Shown in pieces: positions 52,938 through 61,358 of a DNA stretch of 64,000 bases; position 1 is the stretch's first letter, and each line of letters starts with the position of its first letter. The translations under genes and the position numbers were made by a program. The DNA comes from Streptomyces sp. NBC_01275 (lineage in GTDB: Bacteria; Actinomycetota; Actinomycetes; Streptomycetales; Streptomycetaceae), in assembly GCF_026340655.1 (NCBI RefSeq), contig NZ_JAPEOZ010000001.1:7874001-7938000 (forward strand). Direction: 5' to 3'. The notes beneath the pieces are model-generated. The model saw nothing but the letters and a program-made list of their open reading frames with translations. It was not told where the DNA came from and searched no databases.

Positions 52938-53693
52938 TTGCCTTTTTCCCTTCACCAGGGCGACGCTCTGGCCGTTCTCTCCGGCCTTCCGGACGGCTGC
53001 GTCGACTCCGTCATCACCGACCCGCCGTACAACAGCGGAGGCCGGACCGCGAAGGAGCGCACCACGCGCTCCGCGAAGCAGAAGTACACCTCCGCCGACG
53101 CCAAGAACGACCTCGCCGACTTCACTGGCGAGAACATGGACCAGAGGTCCTACTCGTTCTGGCTGACGCAGATCATGACCGAAGCCCACCGCCTTACCAA
53201 GACCGGCGGGACGGCCCTGCTGTTCACCGACTGGCGCCAGCTCCCGACGACGACGGACGCGATCCAGGCGGCCGGATGGCTGTGGCGCGGTGTCCTGGCC
53301 TGGCACAAGCCGCAGGCCAGGCCCCAGAAGGGCCGGTTCACCCAGAACTGCGAGTTCATCGTCTGGGCCAGCAAGGGGCCGATCGATGGCTCCCGCAACC
53401 CCGTCTATCTGCCTGGCATGTACTCGGCTTCGCAGCCCTCTGGCGCGAAGCGCCAGCACATCACGCAGAAGCCGGTCGAGGTGATGCGCGAGCTGGTCAA
53501 GATCAGCCCCGAGGGCGGCACGGTCCTCGACTTCTGCGCCGGCTCCGGCTCCACGGGCGTGGCCGCCCTGCTGGAAGGCCGGGACTTCATCGGCGTGGAG
53601 AAGACCGAGCACTACGCGTCGATTGCGGCCGACCGGCTCACCGAGACGATCCGCGCAACCCTCACGCAGGACGACGTGGTTCTCACCGCCTGA
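52938..53693 (+). CDS. DPPY-type DNA methyltransferase (N4-cytosine/N6-adenine)
   Basis: A protein of about 251 aa. The catalytic motif SVITDPPYNSGG is near residue 25; the AdoMet motif VLDFCAGSGSTGVAALLEGR is near 200, followed by FIGVEK. This motif order is that of beta-class enzymes. The start is uncertain; I use the TTG at 52938, since upstream in-frame codons lie before or at the promoter and no ATG or GTG fits. No partner nuclease is adjacent, so anti-restriction or regulatory methylation is likely. First gene of the rightward arm. Confidence 0.85.
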   Translation: MPFSLHQGDALAVLSGLPDGCVDSVITDPPYNSGGRTAKERTTRSAKQKYTSADAKNDLADFTGENMDQRSYSFWLTQIMTEAHRLTKTGGTALLFTDWRQLPTTTDAIQAAGWLWRGVLAWHKPQARPQKGRFTQNCEFIVWASKGPIDGSRNPVYLPGMYSASQPSGAKRQHITQKPVEVMRELVKISPEGGTVLDFCAGSGSTGVAALLEGRDFIGVEKTEHYASIAADRLTETIRATLTQDDVVLTA

Positions 53694-53843
53694 GCCGCGT
53701 CCTTGCCCGTCGCCAAGGCGACCAGCTCCCACCGCAGCCGTAGGCGAAATACCGCCGGAGGAACGTGCTATCCGCCGGCGGCGCCGCGCGAGGGCGCCCC
53801 CGCACTTCCCTCATTCCGCGTCTCGTAGGAGGCCGACTTCTCA

Positions 53844-54485
53844 ATGCCCGAATCCGCAAAACCTGCCGACGATGGAGAGTTGGAGCCGATTCGTATTCCG
53901 GATCCACAGCTGGAGGGAATCGAGGCGAGCGTGCGACGGCTCATGGAGCAGTCGGCGCAACAGGCTCAGCAGCTCGACCACCTAGCGTCCGCCCCGTCGC
54001 CGAGTGGATCACCGTTCGCCGCGTTCGGCATGCCGGGACTCGGCGGCCCGCCGGCCGCCGCTCCACCGGAGCCCCGCCCGATCCTGGAACTGGACGGAGA
54101 GGAACGCGAGGACGAACTCGACGCCCTGTCCGACTGGGTCGACGACTTCTTCCTCCCGGTCTACGGGGCGGAGGTCACCACCGCGGCGCCCTGGTGCCTG
54201 CAGTGGCAGGAGCACGACGACGTCGTGGCCTGGCTCCATGCCTTGTGGCTCGCCTACCAGCAGCACAAGGACCCCGAAGCCGGGCTCTCCGGTCTGTTCG
54301 TGTGGCACCGGGACTTCCTCACCCACGCCGTCGCGGCGATCCGCGCACCGGGCGGCCCGCTGTCGGCCTGCATGACCTCTCCCGACCGGCCCGCACACCG
54401 TCTCCTGCCCGGCCCGCCGCCGTCCGTACGGACGGAGACGGCGGCCACGGCGGAAGCCACTGACCAGGACGAGCCGGCGTCATGA
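53844..54485 (+). CDS. DUF4913 protein
   Basis: A 213-aa protein. The C-terminal half (LSDWVDDFFLPVYGAEVTTA, WCLQWQEHDDVVAWLHALWL, FVWHRDFLTHAVAAIRAPGG) is the DUF4913 domain, a conserved module of actinomycete mobile elements. The first 85 residues are helical then Pro/Gly-rich. ATG with AGGAGG 12 bases upstream. It overlaps the RelE-like gene by 4 bases. Function unknown. Confidence 0.82.
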   Translation: MPESAKPADDGELEPIRIPDPQLEGIEASVRRLMEQSAQQAQQLDHLASAPSPSGSPFAAFGMPGLGGPPAAAPPEPRPILELDGEEREDELDALSDWVDDFFLPVYGAEVTTAAPWCLQWQEHDDVVAWLHALWLAYQQHKDPEAGLSGLFVWHRDFLTHAVAAIRAPGGPLSACMTSPDRPAHRLLPGPPPSVRTETAATAEATDQDEPAS

Positions 54486-54967
54486 CCGCGGGACAGGGAC
54501 AGCCCGCCTTCGGACTGAGCTTCGATCCGCGCGCGCTGACCGATCTCCTCCAGGCTCCCAGCGACATACGCGACCTCACCCTTGCCTACCTGCAGGAAGT
54601 CGTGAACGCGCAGCGCTTCGGGCTGCGCCTCGACGGTGACCTGGAGGGCTGTCGAAAGCTGTTCGTGGACTCCCGCAAGGACTGGCGCGTCGTCTACGCC
54701 GTCCGGTCGGCGCCCGCGGAGTCCGCCCATCACAAGGAGATTCACGTCGTCGCGATCCGGCCGCGCGCGGGCAACGACGTCTACGACGAGGTCGGCCGCC
54801 GTCTGGGCATGACTCGCCGGCCACTGAGCGCCCGCACCCACGCGGCACGCTCCCGTTCCCCGCAACTGGCCGCCCGCGCGCCCGTGCCCCGGCCCGGTCC
54901 GCCGCCCACTGCGCCACCGGGTCTGCCCCGTCCCGCACCGAACCCCGCGCACCATCCCACCCGCTGA
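54482..54967 (+). CDS. RelE/ParE-like protein
   Basis: A 161-aa protein. The segment LEGCRKLFVDSRKDWRVVYA, then KEIHVVAIRPRAGNDVYDEV (residues about 55-110) has the beta-strand and Arg pattern of RelE/ParE toxins or Gp49-like relatives. The tail is Pro/Arg-rich and disordered. ATG overlaps the DUF4913 stop (ATGA). If it is a toxin, the coupled DUF4913 protein is the only candidate antitoxin; a non-toxic RNA-binding role is equally possible. Confidence 0.65.
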   Translation: MTAGQGQPAFGLSFDPRALTDLLQAPSDIRDLTLAYLQEVVNAQRFGLRLDGDLEGCRKLFVDSRKDWRVVYAVRSAPAESAHHKEIHVVAIRPRAGNDVYDEVGRRLGMTRRPLSARTHAARSRSPQLAARAPVPRPGPPPTAPPGLPRPAPNPAHHPTR

Positions 54968-54985
54968 ACGCACGGAGCGTCGCCT

Positions 54986-55674
54986 ATGCCCCCTGAACCC
55001 GCGCCGACACCCTCCCGGCGTGCGGTCTCCCCGCTCGACCATCGCCTCGAAGCCGCCACCGGGCACGACATCGACACCCTGTGGGCCTACCGCGACCGCG
55101 GCGTCCTCGACGAGCAGCACGCCCAACTGGTGGACCGGCACCGGAAGCTGGCCAAGACCCAGACTGGCGTCATCTTCCATCTGCGCCTCCTCAACCGCCT
55201 GTCCAGCGGCGAGTTCGACGTCGACGGCGCTCTGTTCACGCGTATCGACCGCACCGTGGACCAGTTGGAAGAGGCTGCCGACGCGCGGGACGCCGCTGCC
55301 GGGATGTGCTCGCCGTCCTGGAGCCCATCGAAGCCGCAGCAGCGTCCGTCGCGCAGCAGCTCTCGACGGACGACCAGGCGGCGCTGCTCGCCATCTCCGG
55401 CGGCGCCAAGCTCTACGAACACCTGCTGACCGGCCGGATGTCCGTCACAGCCGCCTCCGGCACCCGCATCCCCCACACCAAGCTGCGGCGGCTGGAGGAC
55501 GCCGGCCTGGTCGCCCGGGACACCGGCCACCCCGTACAAGCCGGCCAGCCAGTCGCGCTCACCGACGCCGGAAGAGCCGCGCTGTTCGCCGCCCGCCGGG
55601 CCCCCACGACGCAGACGCCGAAGGTCCCAGCTCGCCCCGGCACATCGCCGTCCACTCCGGCGCAGCGGCGCTGA
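54986..55674 (+). pseudogene. Winged-helix-like protein gene with a frameshift
   Basis: The ATG at 54986 opens a helical N-terminal part (LDHRLEAATGHDIDTLWAYR to EEAADARDAAAG). At the GGG of 55301-55303 the coding signal moves to the -1 frame: DVLAVLEPIEAAAASVAQQL, then GTRIPHTKLRRLEDAGLVAR and ALTDAGRAALFAA, a winged-helix/MarR-like end, to the TGA at 55674. One more G would give a single protein of about 229 aa. A second gene starting at the GTG at 55306 is the alternative, but it lacks a ribosome site. Confidence 0.6.
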
Positions 55675-55695
55675 ACTCCACCGAAAGGCCCCTTG

Positions 55696-56436
55696 TTGTC
55701 TCCCACCGAACCGGCGCCGGTCCGGAAGTCCATCCCCCAAGTCGACTTCGATCTGGACGACCTCGACGCCGACGAGGAGAGGTACCTCGACTTCTACCGC
55801 AAGGTCGGCGTCCACGAGGACATGCTCGTCCCCCTCGCCGAACATCACGACGGTCCGCACAGCTACTACGTCCTGTTCGACCGCACGGCGACCTGGGGAC
55901 ACCCCGGCATGCCCCAGGTGCTCGCCGTGCATCTGCAACGGGACCACGAGAAGCGGACGTTCAGCTTCGAGAAGGCCCCGCTGCCGCTGCCCGCGATGGC
56001 GCAGTCCTGGCTCATCCACCGCGGCTGCCCGCACGATGTCATCGGCCTCGACCCCGAGCTGGGCCCGCCGCCGGCTGACGAGGCCACGCGAGCACTGGAG
56101 CGACGCCTCGCCGGCGACGGCGACCACTACGCCATGGGCTACTCCTACACCAGCGACGACCCGGACGACATGGTCGTCGTCGTGGCACTGCGTGCCCTGG
56201 ACGAACGCGCCCCGTCGCCGTTCCGCGTTGTGGTCGAAGAGGTCGACACCGACACCTGGACGCACACCCTGCGCGAGGGCGGCTTCGACACGGTGAGCGA
56301 GGCCCTTCAGTGGTGCGACGACCGGCTCACTGGCGAGGCCGGCCCTCTCCCGCCGGTCCGCCCGGCAGCCGCCGCCAGCCGCCTGGCCGGTGTGGTGAAG
56401 GCCCCTGCCCCGCGCCCGCCCGGCCGTTCGCGCTGA
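55696..56436 (+). CDS. Hypothetical protein
   Basis: A 246-aa acidic protein with TTG start; AAAGG lies 7 bases upstream of this TTG (another TTG precedes it directly). Two similar alpha/beta parts: FDLDDLDADEERYLDFYRKV to LAVHLQRDHEKRTFSFEKAP, and DPDDMVVVVALRALDERAPS to TLREGGFDTVSEALQWCDD. The pattern of a beta hairpin followed by a helix recalls DUF317-like modules, but this is not secure. Palindrome copy 3 lies 26 bases past its stop. Confidence 0.72.
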   Translation: MSPTEPAPVRKSIPQVDFDLDDLDADEERYLDFYRKVGVHEDMLVPLAEHHDGPHSYYVLFDRTATWGHPGMPQVLAVHLQRDHEKRTFSFEKAPLPLPAMAQSWLIHRGCPHDVIGLDPELGPPPADEATRALERRLAGDGDHYAMGYSYTSDDPDDMVVVVALRALDERAPSPFRVVVEEVDTDTWTHTLREGGFDTVSEALQWCDDRLTGEAGPLPPVRPAAAASRLAGVVKAPAPRPPGRSR

Positions 56437-56460
56437 GCGCTCAGCCCGACGCGGGCGGCG

Positions 56461-56500
56461 CAACATAGCCGACGATTGCCGGTTAGCCAAACCGGCGATT
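56461..56500 (-). repeat. Conserved palindrome/CTATGTTG element, copy 3
   Basis: On the minus strand this reads as copies 1 and 2: hairpin AATCGCCGGTT/AACCGGCAATC with loop TGGCT, then GGCTATGTTG. TTGGCT (56490-56485) and TATGTT (56467-56462) are again 17 bases apart. One stem pair is G-U/C-A. Copies 2 and 3 also share AGTCCGGAG on the other flank. It lies between the 55696 gene and the SH3-like gene. Confidence 0.75.
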
Positions 56501-56584
56501 CTCCGGACTCTTATACAGCCGCCGGGACAACCCCCGCGGCGCCCTTCCACACATTCCCCACGCCTTCACGGAGGCTTCTTCCGC

Positions 56585-56932
56585 ATGCGCTCCACCCGAA
56601 TTGCCATATCCGCGGCGATGCTCGGCGCACTCGCGCTGCCGGTGCTGTCCGCCACCACCGCCAGCGCGGCACCGACCGCCGCCTCCGCTCTCCCCGCGGT
56701 CAGCTGCCACAACCTGCCGCCGCTCCCGTACGCAGTGCACGCCAAGGCCGTGACCATCCGGTCCAAGGCCAGCTCGAAGTCCACGGCGCTCGGCGTGCTC
56801 TACAAGAGCCACAAGTTCACCGTCTCCAAGAAGAGCGGCAACTGGCTCTACCTCACGGACAAGTCGACCGGCGTCAAGGGCTGGGTCTCCGGCACCTACG
56901 TGTACCGCGACGTCCGTATGTGCCTGGACTGA
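56585..56932 (+). CDS. Secreted SH3-like protein
   Basis: A 115-aa protein with a clear signal peptide (residues 1-28: RSTRI, then a hydrophobic core to ATTASA-AP). The mature part has an SH3b-like pattern: AVTIRSKASSKSTALGVLYK, then FTVSKKSGNWLYLTDKSTGV and GWVSGTYVY. Two cysteines (residues 41 and 113) may form a disulfide. Bacterial SH3 domains bind cell-wall peptide. On a conjugative element it could act at the mating surface or in entry exclusion; that is inference. SD GGAGG 9 bases upstream. Confidence 0.82.
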   Translation: MRSTRIAISAAMLGALALPVLSATTASAAPTAASALPAVSCHNLPPLPYAVHAKAVTIRSKASSKSTALGVLYKSHKFTVSKKSGNWLYLTDKSTGVKGWVSGTYVYRDVRMCLD

Positions 56933-57030
56933 CCGGAACTCAGCACGTCCCGGTAAGCGGCTGAGCGGCCGAGCACGGCCGCCTCTCACAGTCCCCCAGG
57001 CATCGGCCTTTCCAGAACAGGAGATCCCTT

Positions 57031-57513
57031 TTGTTCGACGGCATATCCGAGGATTCTGCGGATGTCGTGGGCGTGCTCACGGAACGGATCGAAGCGCGCT
57101 TCGGCATGGGTATGGACCAGTTGAAGGCCGCGGTCGCCGCCGCGCCGACCGCGAATCCCGACGCCACCGACGTCGTCAAGTGGCACAACCTTCTCGTCGA
57201 GGCTCAGTCCGTGCTGGAGCGCGCGGAGGACGACCTCCTCGCCGCCCTGCAGACCCAGCCCAGCGAGGTCGACGACCCGACGATGGGCCTCGCCCACCGG
57301 GTGAACGCGGCCGTCACTGCCCGCGACGGCCGGGCCATGGTGGTGCGATGGCTCCTCGACCCGAACGCCCCGGGGAAGAAAGACCTCGCCGCAGAGCGCC
57401 TTGCCCGCCTTCGGCCCCGCACCGGGCCTGCGGTGCAGACCAGCGCCCCTAACCGGCCTGCGGGTTCAACCGCACCGGCGACGGCGTGGCGGTCGGCAAG
57501 GGCCGCCCGATGA
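57031..57513 (+). CDS. Hypothetical helical protein
   Basis: A 160-aa protein with TTG start; AGGAG lies about 9 bases upstream. Residues 1-115 are helical (VVGVLTERIEARFGMGMDQL, NLLVEAQSVLERAEDDLLAA) and the tail is low complexity. It belongs to a row of three similar small helical genes joined by overlaps. Unknown function. Confidence 0.68.
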   Translation: MFDGISEDSADVVGVLTERIEARFGMGMDQLKAAVAAAPTANPDATDVVKWHNLLVEAQSVLERAEDDLLAALQTQPSEVDDPTMGLAHRVNAAVTARDGRAMVVRWLLDPNAPGKKDLAAERLARLRPRTGPAVQTSAPNRPAGSTAPATAWRSARAAR

Positions 57514-57953
57514 GCCGGGACAAGGCCAGCACCATGGACGGCGACCTGCAGAAGGTCTTCGGGAAGCCGGTACTCGAGCTGTACGAGGCGGCTGCCGACC
57601 ACGATGCCGCGCCCGCGCTCGCCCGGGTCCTGGAACTGCGGTCCTTCCTGGCGCTCACCGAGGAGCAGGTCGCCCGTGTCCGCGACCGCGTCCACGCCGA
57701 CATGGATCCGGACCGCGACACGGACGAACTGTCGGCGGTCAAGCTCCGCTTCGACGCGCTGTGGCTGGACGCGGCACTGGAGGCCCGCGGCGCCTACCGC
57801 GCCGCCCTCGGCGAGCTGCTGCGCACCATGCCTCCGCCCGCCCAGCAGGCCCGGCCCGTACGAACGGCTCAGCTCGGGGCCACCGCAACCCTGCCCCCGT
57901 CTGCCGCCCCGGCACCCCAGCGTGCCGGGGCGGCCCGGGCCCGCCGACCGTGA
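57510..57953 (+). CDS. Hypothetical helical protein
   Basis: A 147-aa protein; the ATG at 57510 overlaps the previous stop (ATGA). Segment DLQKVFGKPVLELYEAAADH, then ALEARGAYRAALGELLRTMP is helical; the tail is Pro/Ala-rich. Size and layout resemble the genes on either side, suggesting local duplication followed by divergence. Unknown function. Confidence 0.68.
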   Translation: MSRDKASTMDGDLQKVFGKPVLELYEAAADHDAAPALARVLELRSFLALTEEQVARVRDRVHADMDPDRDTDELSAVKLRFDALWLDAALEARGAYRAALGELLRTMPPPAQQARPVRTAQLGATATLPPSAAPAPQRAGAARARRP

Positions 57954-57963
57954 AAGCCCCCGA

Positions 57964-58377
57964 TTGCCCCACCCAACGTCCACCGACATAGCTGGACGGA
58001 TCGAGGACCTGTACGGTGCACCGCTCGCCGACCTCGAAGCCCACGTCCAGGACCAGCCGCCCGGCATGCTCTGCGCCCTGCTCGGCATGCACGACGACCT
58101 TGCCGTCGCCGAGCGCAGCATCGACTTCCACCGCGACCACCTCGCCCGGCTCATCCACCCTGAACGGCAGATCGGCCCGCACGAGGTCTCCCACCTCCTC
58201 GACGGGACCCGCCGGCTCGCCGAAGCCGTCGCCGTCCGCGAGGCCCTGGCCAAGTCGGTCGCCGCCGTCCTGCAGAGCCTGGCCCGCGTCCCGGCTCCGA
58301 CGCCTGTCCCGCCAGCTCCCTCGCCGCCTGCTCCGGCTCCGCCTCTTGCGGCGCCGAGTCCGGTGCACAGCCGCTGA
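57964..58377 (+). CDS. Hypothetical helical protein
   Basis: A 137-aa protein. I chose the TTG at 57964, 10 bases after the previous stop, with GAAAG 8 bases upstream. Residues 10-105 are helical (AGRIEDLYGAPLADLEAHVQ, LLDGTRRLAEAVAVREALAK); the tail is Pro-rich. GRIEDLYGAPLADLEA parallels VFGKPVLELYEAA of its neighbour. Unknown function. Confidence 0.66.
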   Translation: MPHPTSTDIAGRIEDLYGAPLADLEAHVQDQPPGMLCALLGMHDDLAVAERSIDFHRDHLARLIHPERQIGPHEVSHLLDGTRRLAEAVAVREALAKSVAAVLQSLARVPAPTPVPPAPSPPAPAPPLAAPSPVHSR

Positions 58378-58420
58378 CCCGCAGGCGATCCCCCCTTTCA
58401 TTCACCCAGGAGTTCCTCCC

Positions 58421-59263
58421 TTGGCCATCACCGCTCTGCCCCCTGACACCGACGCCGACGTCGCCCGGGTCACCGAGGCCCTCGCCATGATCACCCCGCG
58501 CTGGAACGTGAGGATCCTCTTGGCCCTCTCCGGCCCGCCGCTGCGCTACAGCGAGCTGGCGGCCAAGGTGTCCTGGCTGCAGAACGGCCAGCTCCACCCG
58601 AAACTCAAGGCGCTGTGCGACGCCGGACTCGTCGAACGCACCGAACACACCGCACGGCACGTGACCTACGGCCACACCGAACGTGGTGTTGCCCTGCTGC
58701 CGGTCCTGCCGATGATCGTCACGTGGGCCGAGGAACACCTGGAGAAGGCGGACCGCTCGCTGGCCGCGATCGAGCAGATCGAGGACAGCCTCACCCTGCT
58801 CACCCGGCGCCATGCCGCCGCCATCCTGTGGGTGCTCAAGTCCCGCCAGGAGGTCAGCGGGCGGGCCCTGGCCCGGATCGTGATGCCCAGCAGCGACTGG
58901 ACCAACATCTACCCGCCGCTGCGGCAGCTGGTCGCCGACGGCCTCGTCGACACCAAGGGCACCGGCCGGCCCTACCGGCTCTCCGCAGCAGGCGACGGCC
59001 TGAGCCCCGTTCTCGGCACCCTGTCCGCGTGGGCCGCCGGGCAGCCCCTCGACCAGGCGGCCCGGCACCCGGTCTGGGGGCACCCGCAGGCGAAACCCGC
59101 GACGAGGCCGTGGATCAGCAGCCAGTCACGGCCGGCCCCCACGGCGCTCCCACCCGCTCGGACACCCCATACCCCTCCGGCCTGGCACAACGGGGATCTC
59201 TTCTCGCACGCTGCGACCGCCCGCCCGAAGGCAGCCGTCCCGGCGGGAGGCCCGCGCCGATGA
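58421..59263 (+). CDS. Tandem HxlR-type winged-helix regulator
   Basis: A 280-aa protein with two HxlR-like winged-helix domains. The first (MITPRWNVRILLALSGPPLR, FSEL-like YSELAAKVSW, HPKLKALCDAGLVERT) covers residues about 20-110. The second (LLTRRHAAAILWVLKSRQEV, WTNIYPPLRQLVADGLVDTK) covers about 120-200. The order of helices and the W-x-x-x-I/L lead are typical of HxlR. TTG start with AGGAG 8 bases upstream. It probably regulates the coupled downstream genes, including the exporter. A single chain holding both halves of the usual dimer is unusual. Confidence 0.78.
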   Translation: MAITALPPDTDADVARVTEALAMITPRWNVRILLALSGPPLRYSELAAKVSWLQNGQLHPKLKALCDAGLVERTEHTARHVTYGHTERGVALLPVLPMIVTWAEEHLEKADRSLAAIEQIEDSLTLLTRRHAAAILWVLKSRQEVSGRALARIVMPSSDWTNIYPPLRQLVADGLVDTKGTGRPYRLSAAGDGLSPVLGTLSAWAAGQPLDQAARHPVWGHPQAKPATRPWISSQSRPAPTALPPARTPHTPPAWHNGDLFSHAATARPKAAVPAGGPRR

Positions 59264-59739
59264 GCACCCCCCTTACCTCTGCCGAAGCGCAGCGCGCTGT
59301 CGAACTGCTTGCCTCGCGGCCCTTGGTCCGCCTGGTCACCGAGATCGATGACAACGGCGCCATACCGCCGCGACGGCTGGCCGGTACCCTGCCCGACCTC
59401 TCCACGCACCAACTGCGCAGCGCATCCGACACGGCCCGCGCCCACGGTCTCATCCGGATCGCGCCCGGCACCGGTCTGGAACTGACCGAGGCTGGGATGG
59501 AGTTGGCCGGCCTGTACGACGCGATGGCCCGCTGGGCCCGGCGTCACGCCGTCCCGGCCCCCGTCTGCGAGTTCAGCAGCCGCATTCGGCACGTCCTTGC
59601 CCTGTTGGCACCATCGCTCATCACCGAGCGCGCTGACGGAGCGGAGGTGGGCCTGGCCCGTCTCCGCACGCTCCTGATCCAGTGGCTGGCCGACAACCTC
59701 CAGGTGGCCAGGGTGTCCGAACCTGAGCCGGTCGCGTGA
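59260..59739 (+). CDS. HxlR/MarR-like winged-helix protein
   Basis: A 159-aa protein; ATG overlaps the previous stop (ATGA). IPPRRLAGTLPDLSTHQLRS, then TARAHGLIRIAPGTGLELTE (residues about 35-85) is a winged helix, and the C-terminal helices could dimerise. It is coupled to the MFS gene by a GTGA overlap, so it likely senses a ligand and controls export or the cassette. Confidence 0.7.
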   Translation: MSTPLTSAEAQRAVELLASRPLVRLVTEIDDNGAIPPRRLAGTLPDLSTHQLRSASDTARAHGLIRIAPGTGLELTEAGMELAGLYDAMARWARRHAVPAPVCEFSSRIRHVLALLAPSLITERADGAEVGLARLRTLLIQWLADNLQVARVSEPEPVA

Positions 59740-60971
59740 GCGAAGCGGTCATACCCCGGCCCGCACGCCACACCGACGGGCTGATGCGCAGCATCTACCT
59801 ACCGCGCACGACGGATGCGTTGGCGTTTGCGATGTCCACCTACGGCATCCCGCTGCTCGTCCTGGCCACGACGCGTTCCGCCGCGCTGACGGGCGCAGCC
59901 TTCGCCCTAGAGTGGATCCCGCGGCTGGCTGCGTTCGGGTGGGCCGGATCGGTTGTCGACCGGCGCGGTGCTGCGGTGGTCTTCCACCTGGCCTCCCTGG
60001 GCCGGGCGCTGGCCCTCGCCGTCGGCGCGGTCCTGCTCCACCTCCACCCATCCGGCACCGTGGCGAGCGCGACCGTGATGGTGCTGGCGGCGACGACCGG
60101 CGTGCTCACCGAGTTCAGCTATATCGCGGCCGAGACCGCGGGCGCTGCCGTCGGCCGCCGAGCAGGACGGCGGGCCCACCGTGTCCAGGCCGTCCTGCTC
60201 GGCATCGACCAGACGGCGACCCTGGCCGGTCCGGCGCTCGCCGGGGTGCTCTTGCTTGCCGGTCCGCCGTTGATGCTCGCGGTGATCACCGTGCTCTCGT
60301 TGCTTGCCGCGCTGTTTGCCCTGCGCACTCCGCACTCGCCCGTGGCACCGGCCCGTGCGCCGAAGGGGAGGTCCAGGGCCGGACTGCTCACCGGGTGGCG
60401 CACCATTCGCTCGCTTCCCGCGCTCGGCTGGCTCGTGACCGGGCTGACCCTGTCCAACCTGGCCACCGGCCTTCTTCAAGCGGCCGGTCCCGTAATCGTC
60501 GTCAAGCACTTCGGGCAGTCCACCACCGCAGTCGGCCTCGTCTGGTCCGCCGCTGCCGCAGCGACGCTCCTCAGCGTCACGCTCTGCCGGTTCGCGCTCG
60601 ACCGCCTCGGCCTGTGGCCGGTCGGCGCCGCCTGCGCCGCCCTCGCCTCGCTCGGCTGTCTCGCCGCTGCTCAGGCTCCCGACTACCGGTCCTACCTGGT
60701 CCTGGTCGCGGTCCTCATGGCGGGCGAAGGCGGCATGACGGTCGTCCTGCGCACCCTGCGCTCCCGCGTGATCCCTCCGGAGAAGTTCGGCAGCACCCTG
60801 TCGGCGACCATCCTCATCCTCCTGCTGCCCTTCCCCGTCGCCGGCGTGCTCACCGCGCTCACTCCGCCCGACGCGCTGGGCCACGTCATCACCGTCTGTG
60901 CCGCGCTGCAGGCCCTCGGTCTGTTCTGCGCCTTCGCCCGCCTGCGAACCGATCCCGCCCTGCGCACCTGA
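59736..60971 (+). CDS. MFS-type transporter
   Basis: A 411-aa membrane protein with about 11-12 hydrophobic segments and an MFS-like loop GWAGSVVDRRGAAVVFHLA near residue 70 after segment two. The central loop (PVAPARAPKGRSRAGLL) separates two six-helix halves. Nearest types are enterobactin exporter-like or BacE-like efflux permeases. GTG start overlaps the regulator stop (GTGA). With the nearby ATP-grasp ligase it may export the ligase product or protect the producer; substrate unknown. Confidence 0.85.
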   Translation: MSEAVIPRPARHTDGLMRSIYLPRTTDALAFAMSTYGIPLLVLATTRSAALTGAAFALEWIPRLAAFGWAGSVVDRRGAAVVFHLASLGRALALAVGAVLLHLHPSGTVASATVMVLAATTGVLTEFSYIAAETAGAAVGRRAGRRAHRVQAVLLGIDQTATLAGPALAGVLLLAGPPLMLAVITVLSLLAALFALRTPHSPVAPARAPKGRSRAGLLTGWRTIRSLPALGWLVTGLTLSNLATGLLQAAGPVIVVKHFGQSTTAVGLVWSAAAAATLLSVTLCRFALDRLGLWPVGAACAALASLGCLAAAQAPDYRSYLVLVAVLMAGEGGMTVVLRTLRSRVIPPEKFGSTLSATILILLLPFPVAGVLTALTPPDALGHVITVCAALQALGLFCAFARLRTDPALRT

Positions 60972-61003
60972 CCTTGCTGCGTCCCCAGCCTGTGGAGAAC
61001 TTC

Positions 61004-61306
61004 ATGTCCATTGCCGCCCTTGGATCGCACCGCAGGACTGGTCGAACCATCACCGAGCAGTTCCACGCCTTCGACGCCCATAACCCGCACGTCTACCGGG
61101 CCCTGGAACGCATGGCCGCTCGCCGCCTGGCCGCCGGCGCAACCCGAGTCAGCTTGAAGGACCTGTTCGAGGACCTGCGCTGCCAGCTCCCTCATGGGGT
61201 TGCCGGGCTGAACAACAACTACACCGCCCTCTACGCCCGCCGCCTGATCAGCGAACACCCTCACTGGGCTGCGGCGTTCGAACTGCGCCGCCGCCGTGCC
61301 GCCTGA
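61004..61306 (+). CDS. Small conserved hypothetical protein
   Basis: A 100-aa basic helical protein; ATG with GGAG 6-7 bases upstream. FHAFDAHNPHVYRALERMAA, then ATRVSLKDLFEDLR and NNNYTALYARRLI are recognisable as a small actinobacterial and phage protein type, possibly DNA-binding, but I know no function. It lies between the exporter and ligase genes. Confidence 0.7.
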   Translation: MSIAALGSHRRTGRTITEQFHAFDAHNPHVYRALERMAARRLAAGATRVSLKDLFEDLRCQLPHGVAGLNNNYTALYARRLISEHPHWAAAFELRRRRAA

Positions 61307-61358
61307 GACACCCCTCTCTTCCCTCGTCCCGCCGTCCACCGATACGGAGAACCCCTTC

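Noticed and set aside
55087..56550. Open frame of 487 codons on the minus strand
   Set aside because: Antisense to the winged-helix-like and 246-aa genes; no domain and no ribosome site.
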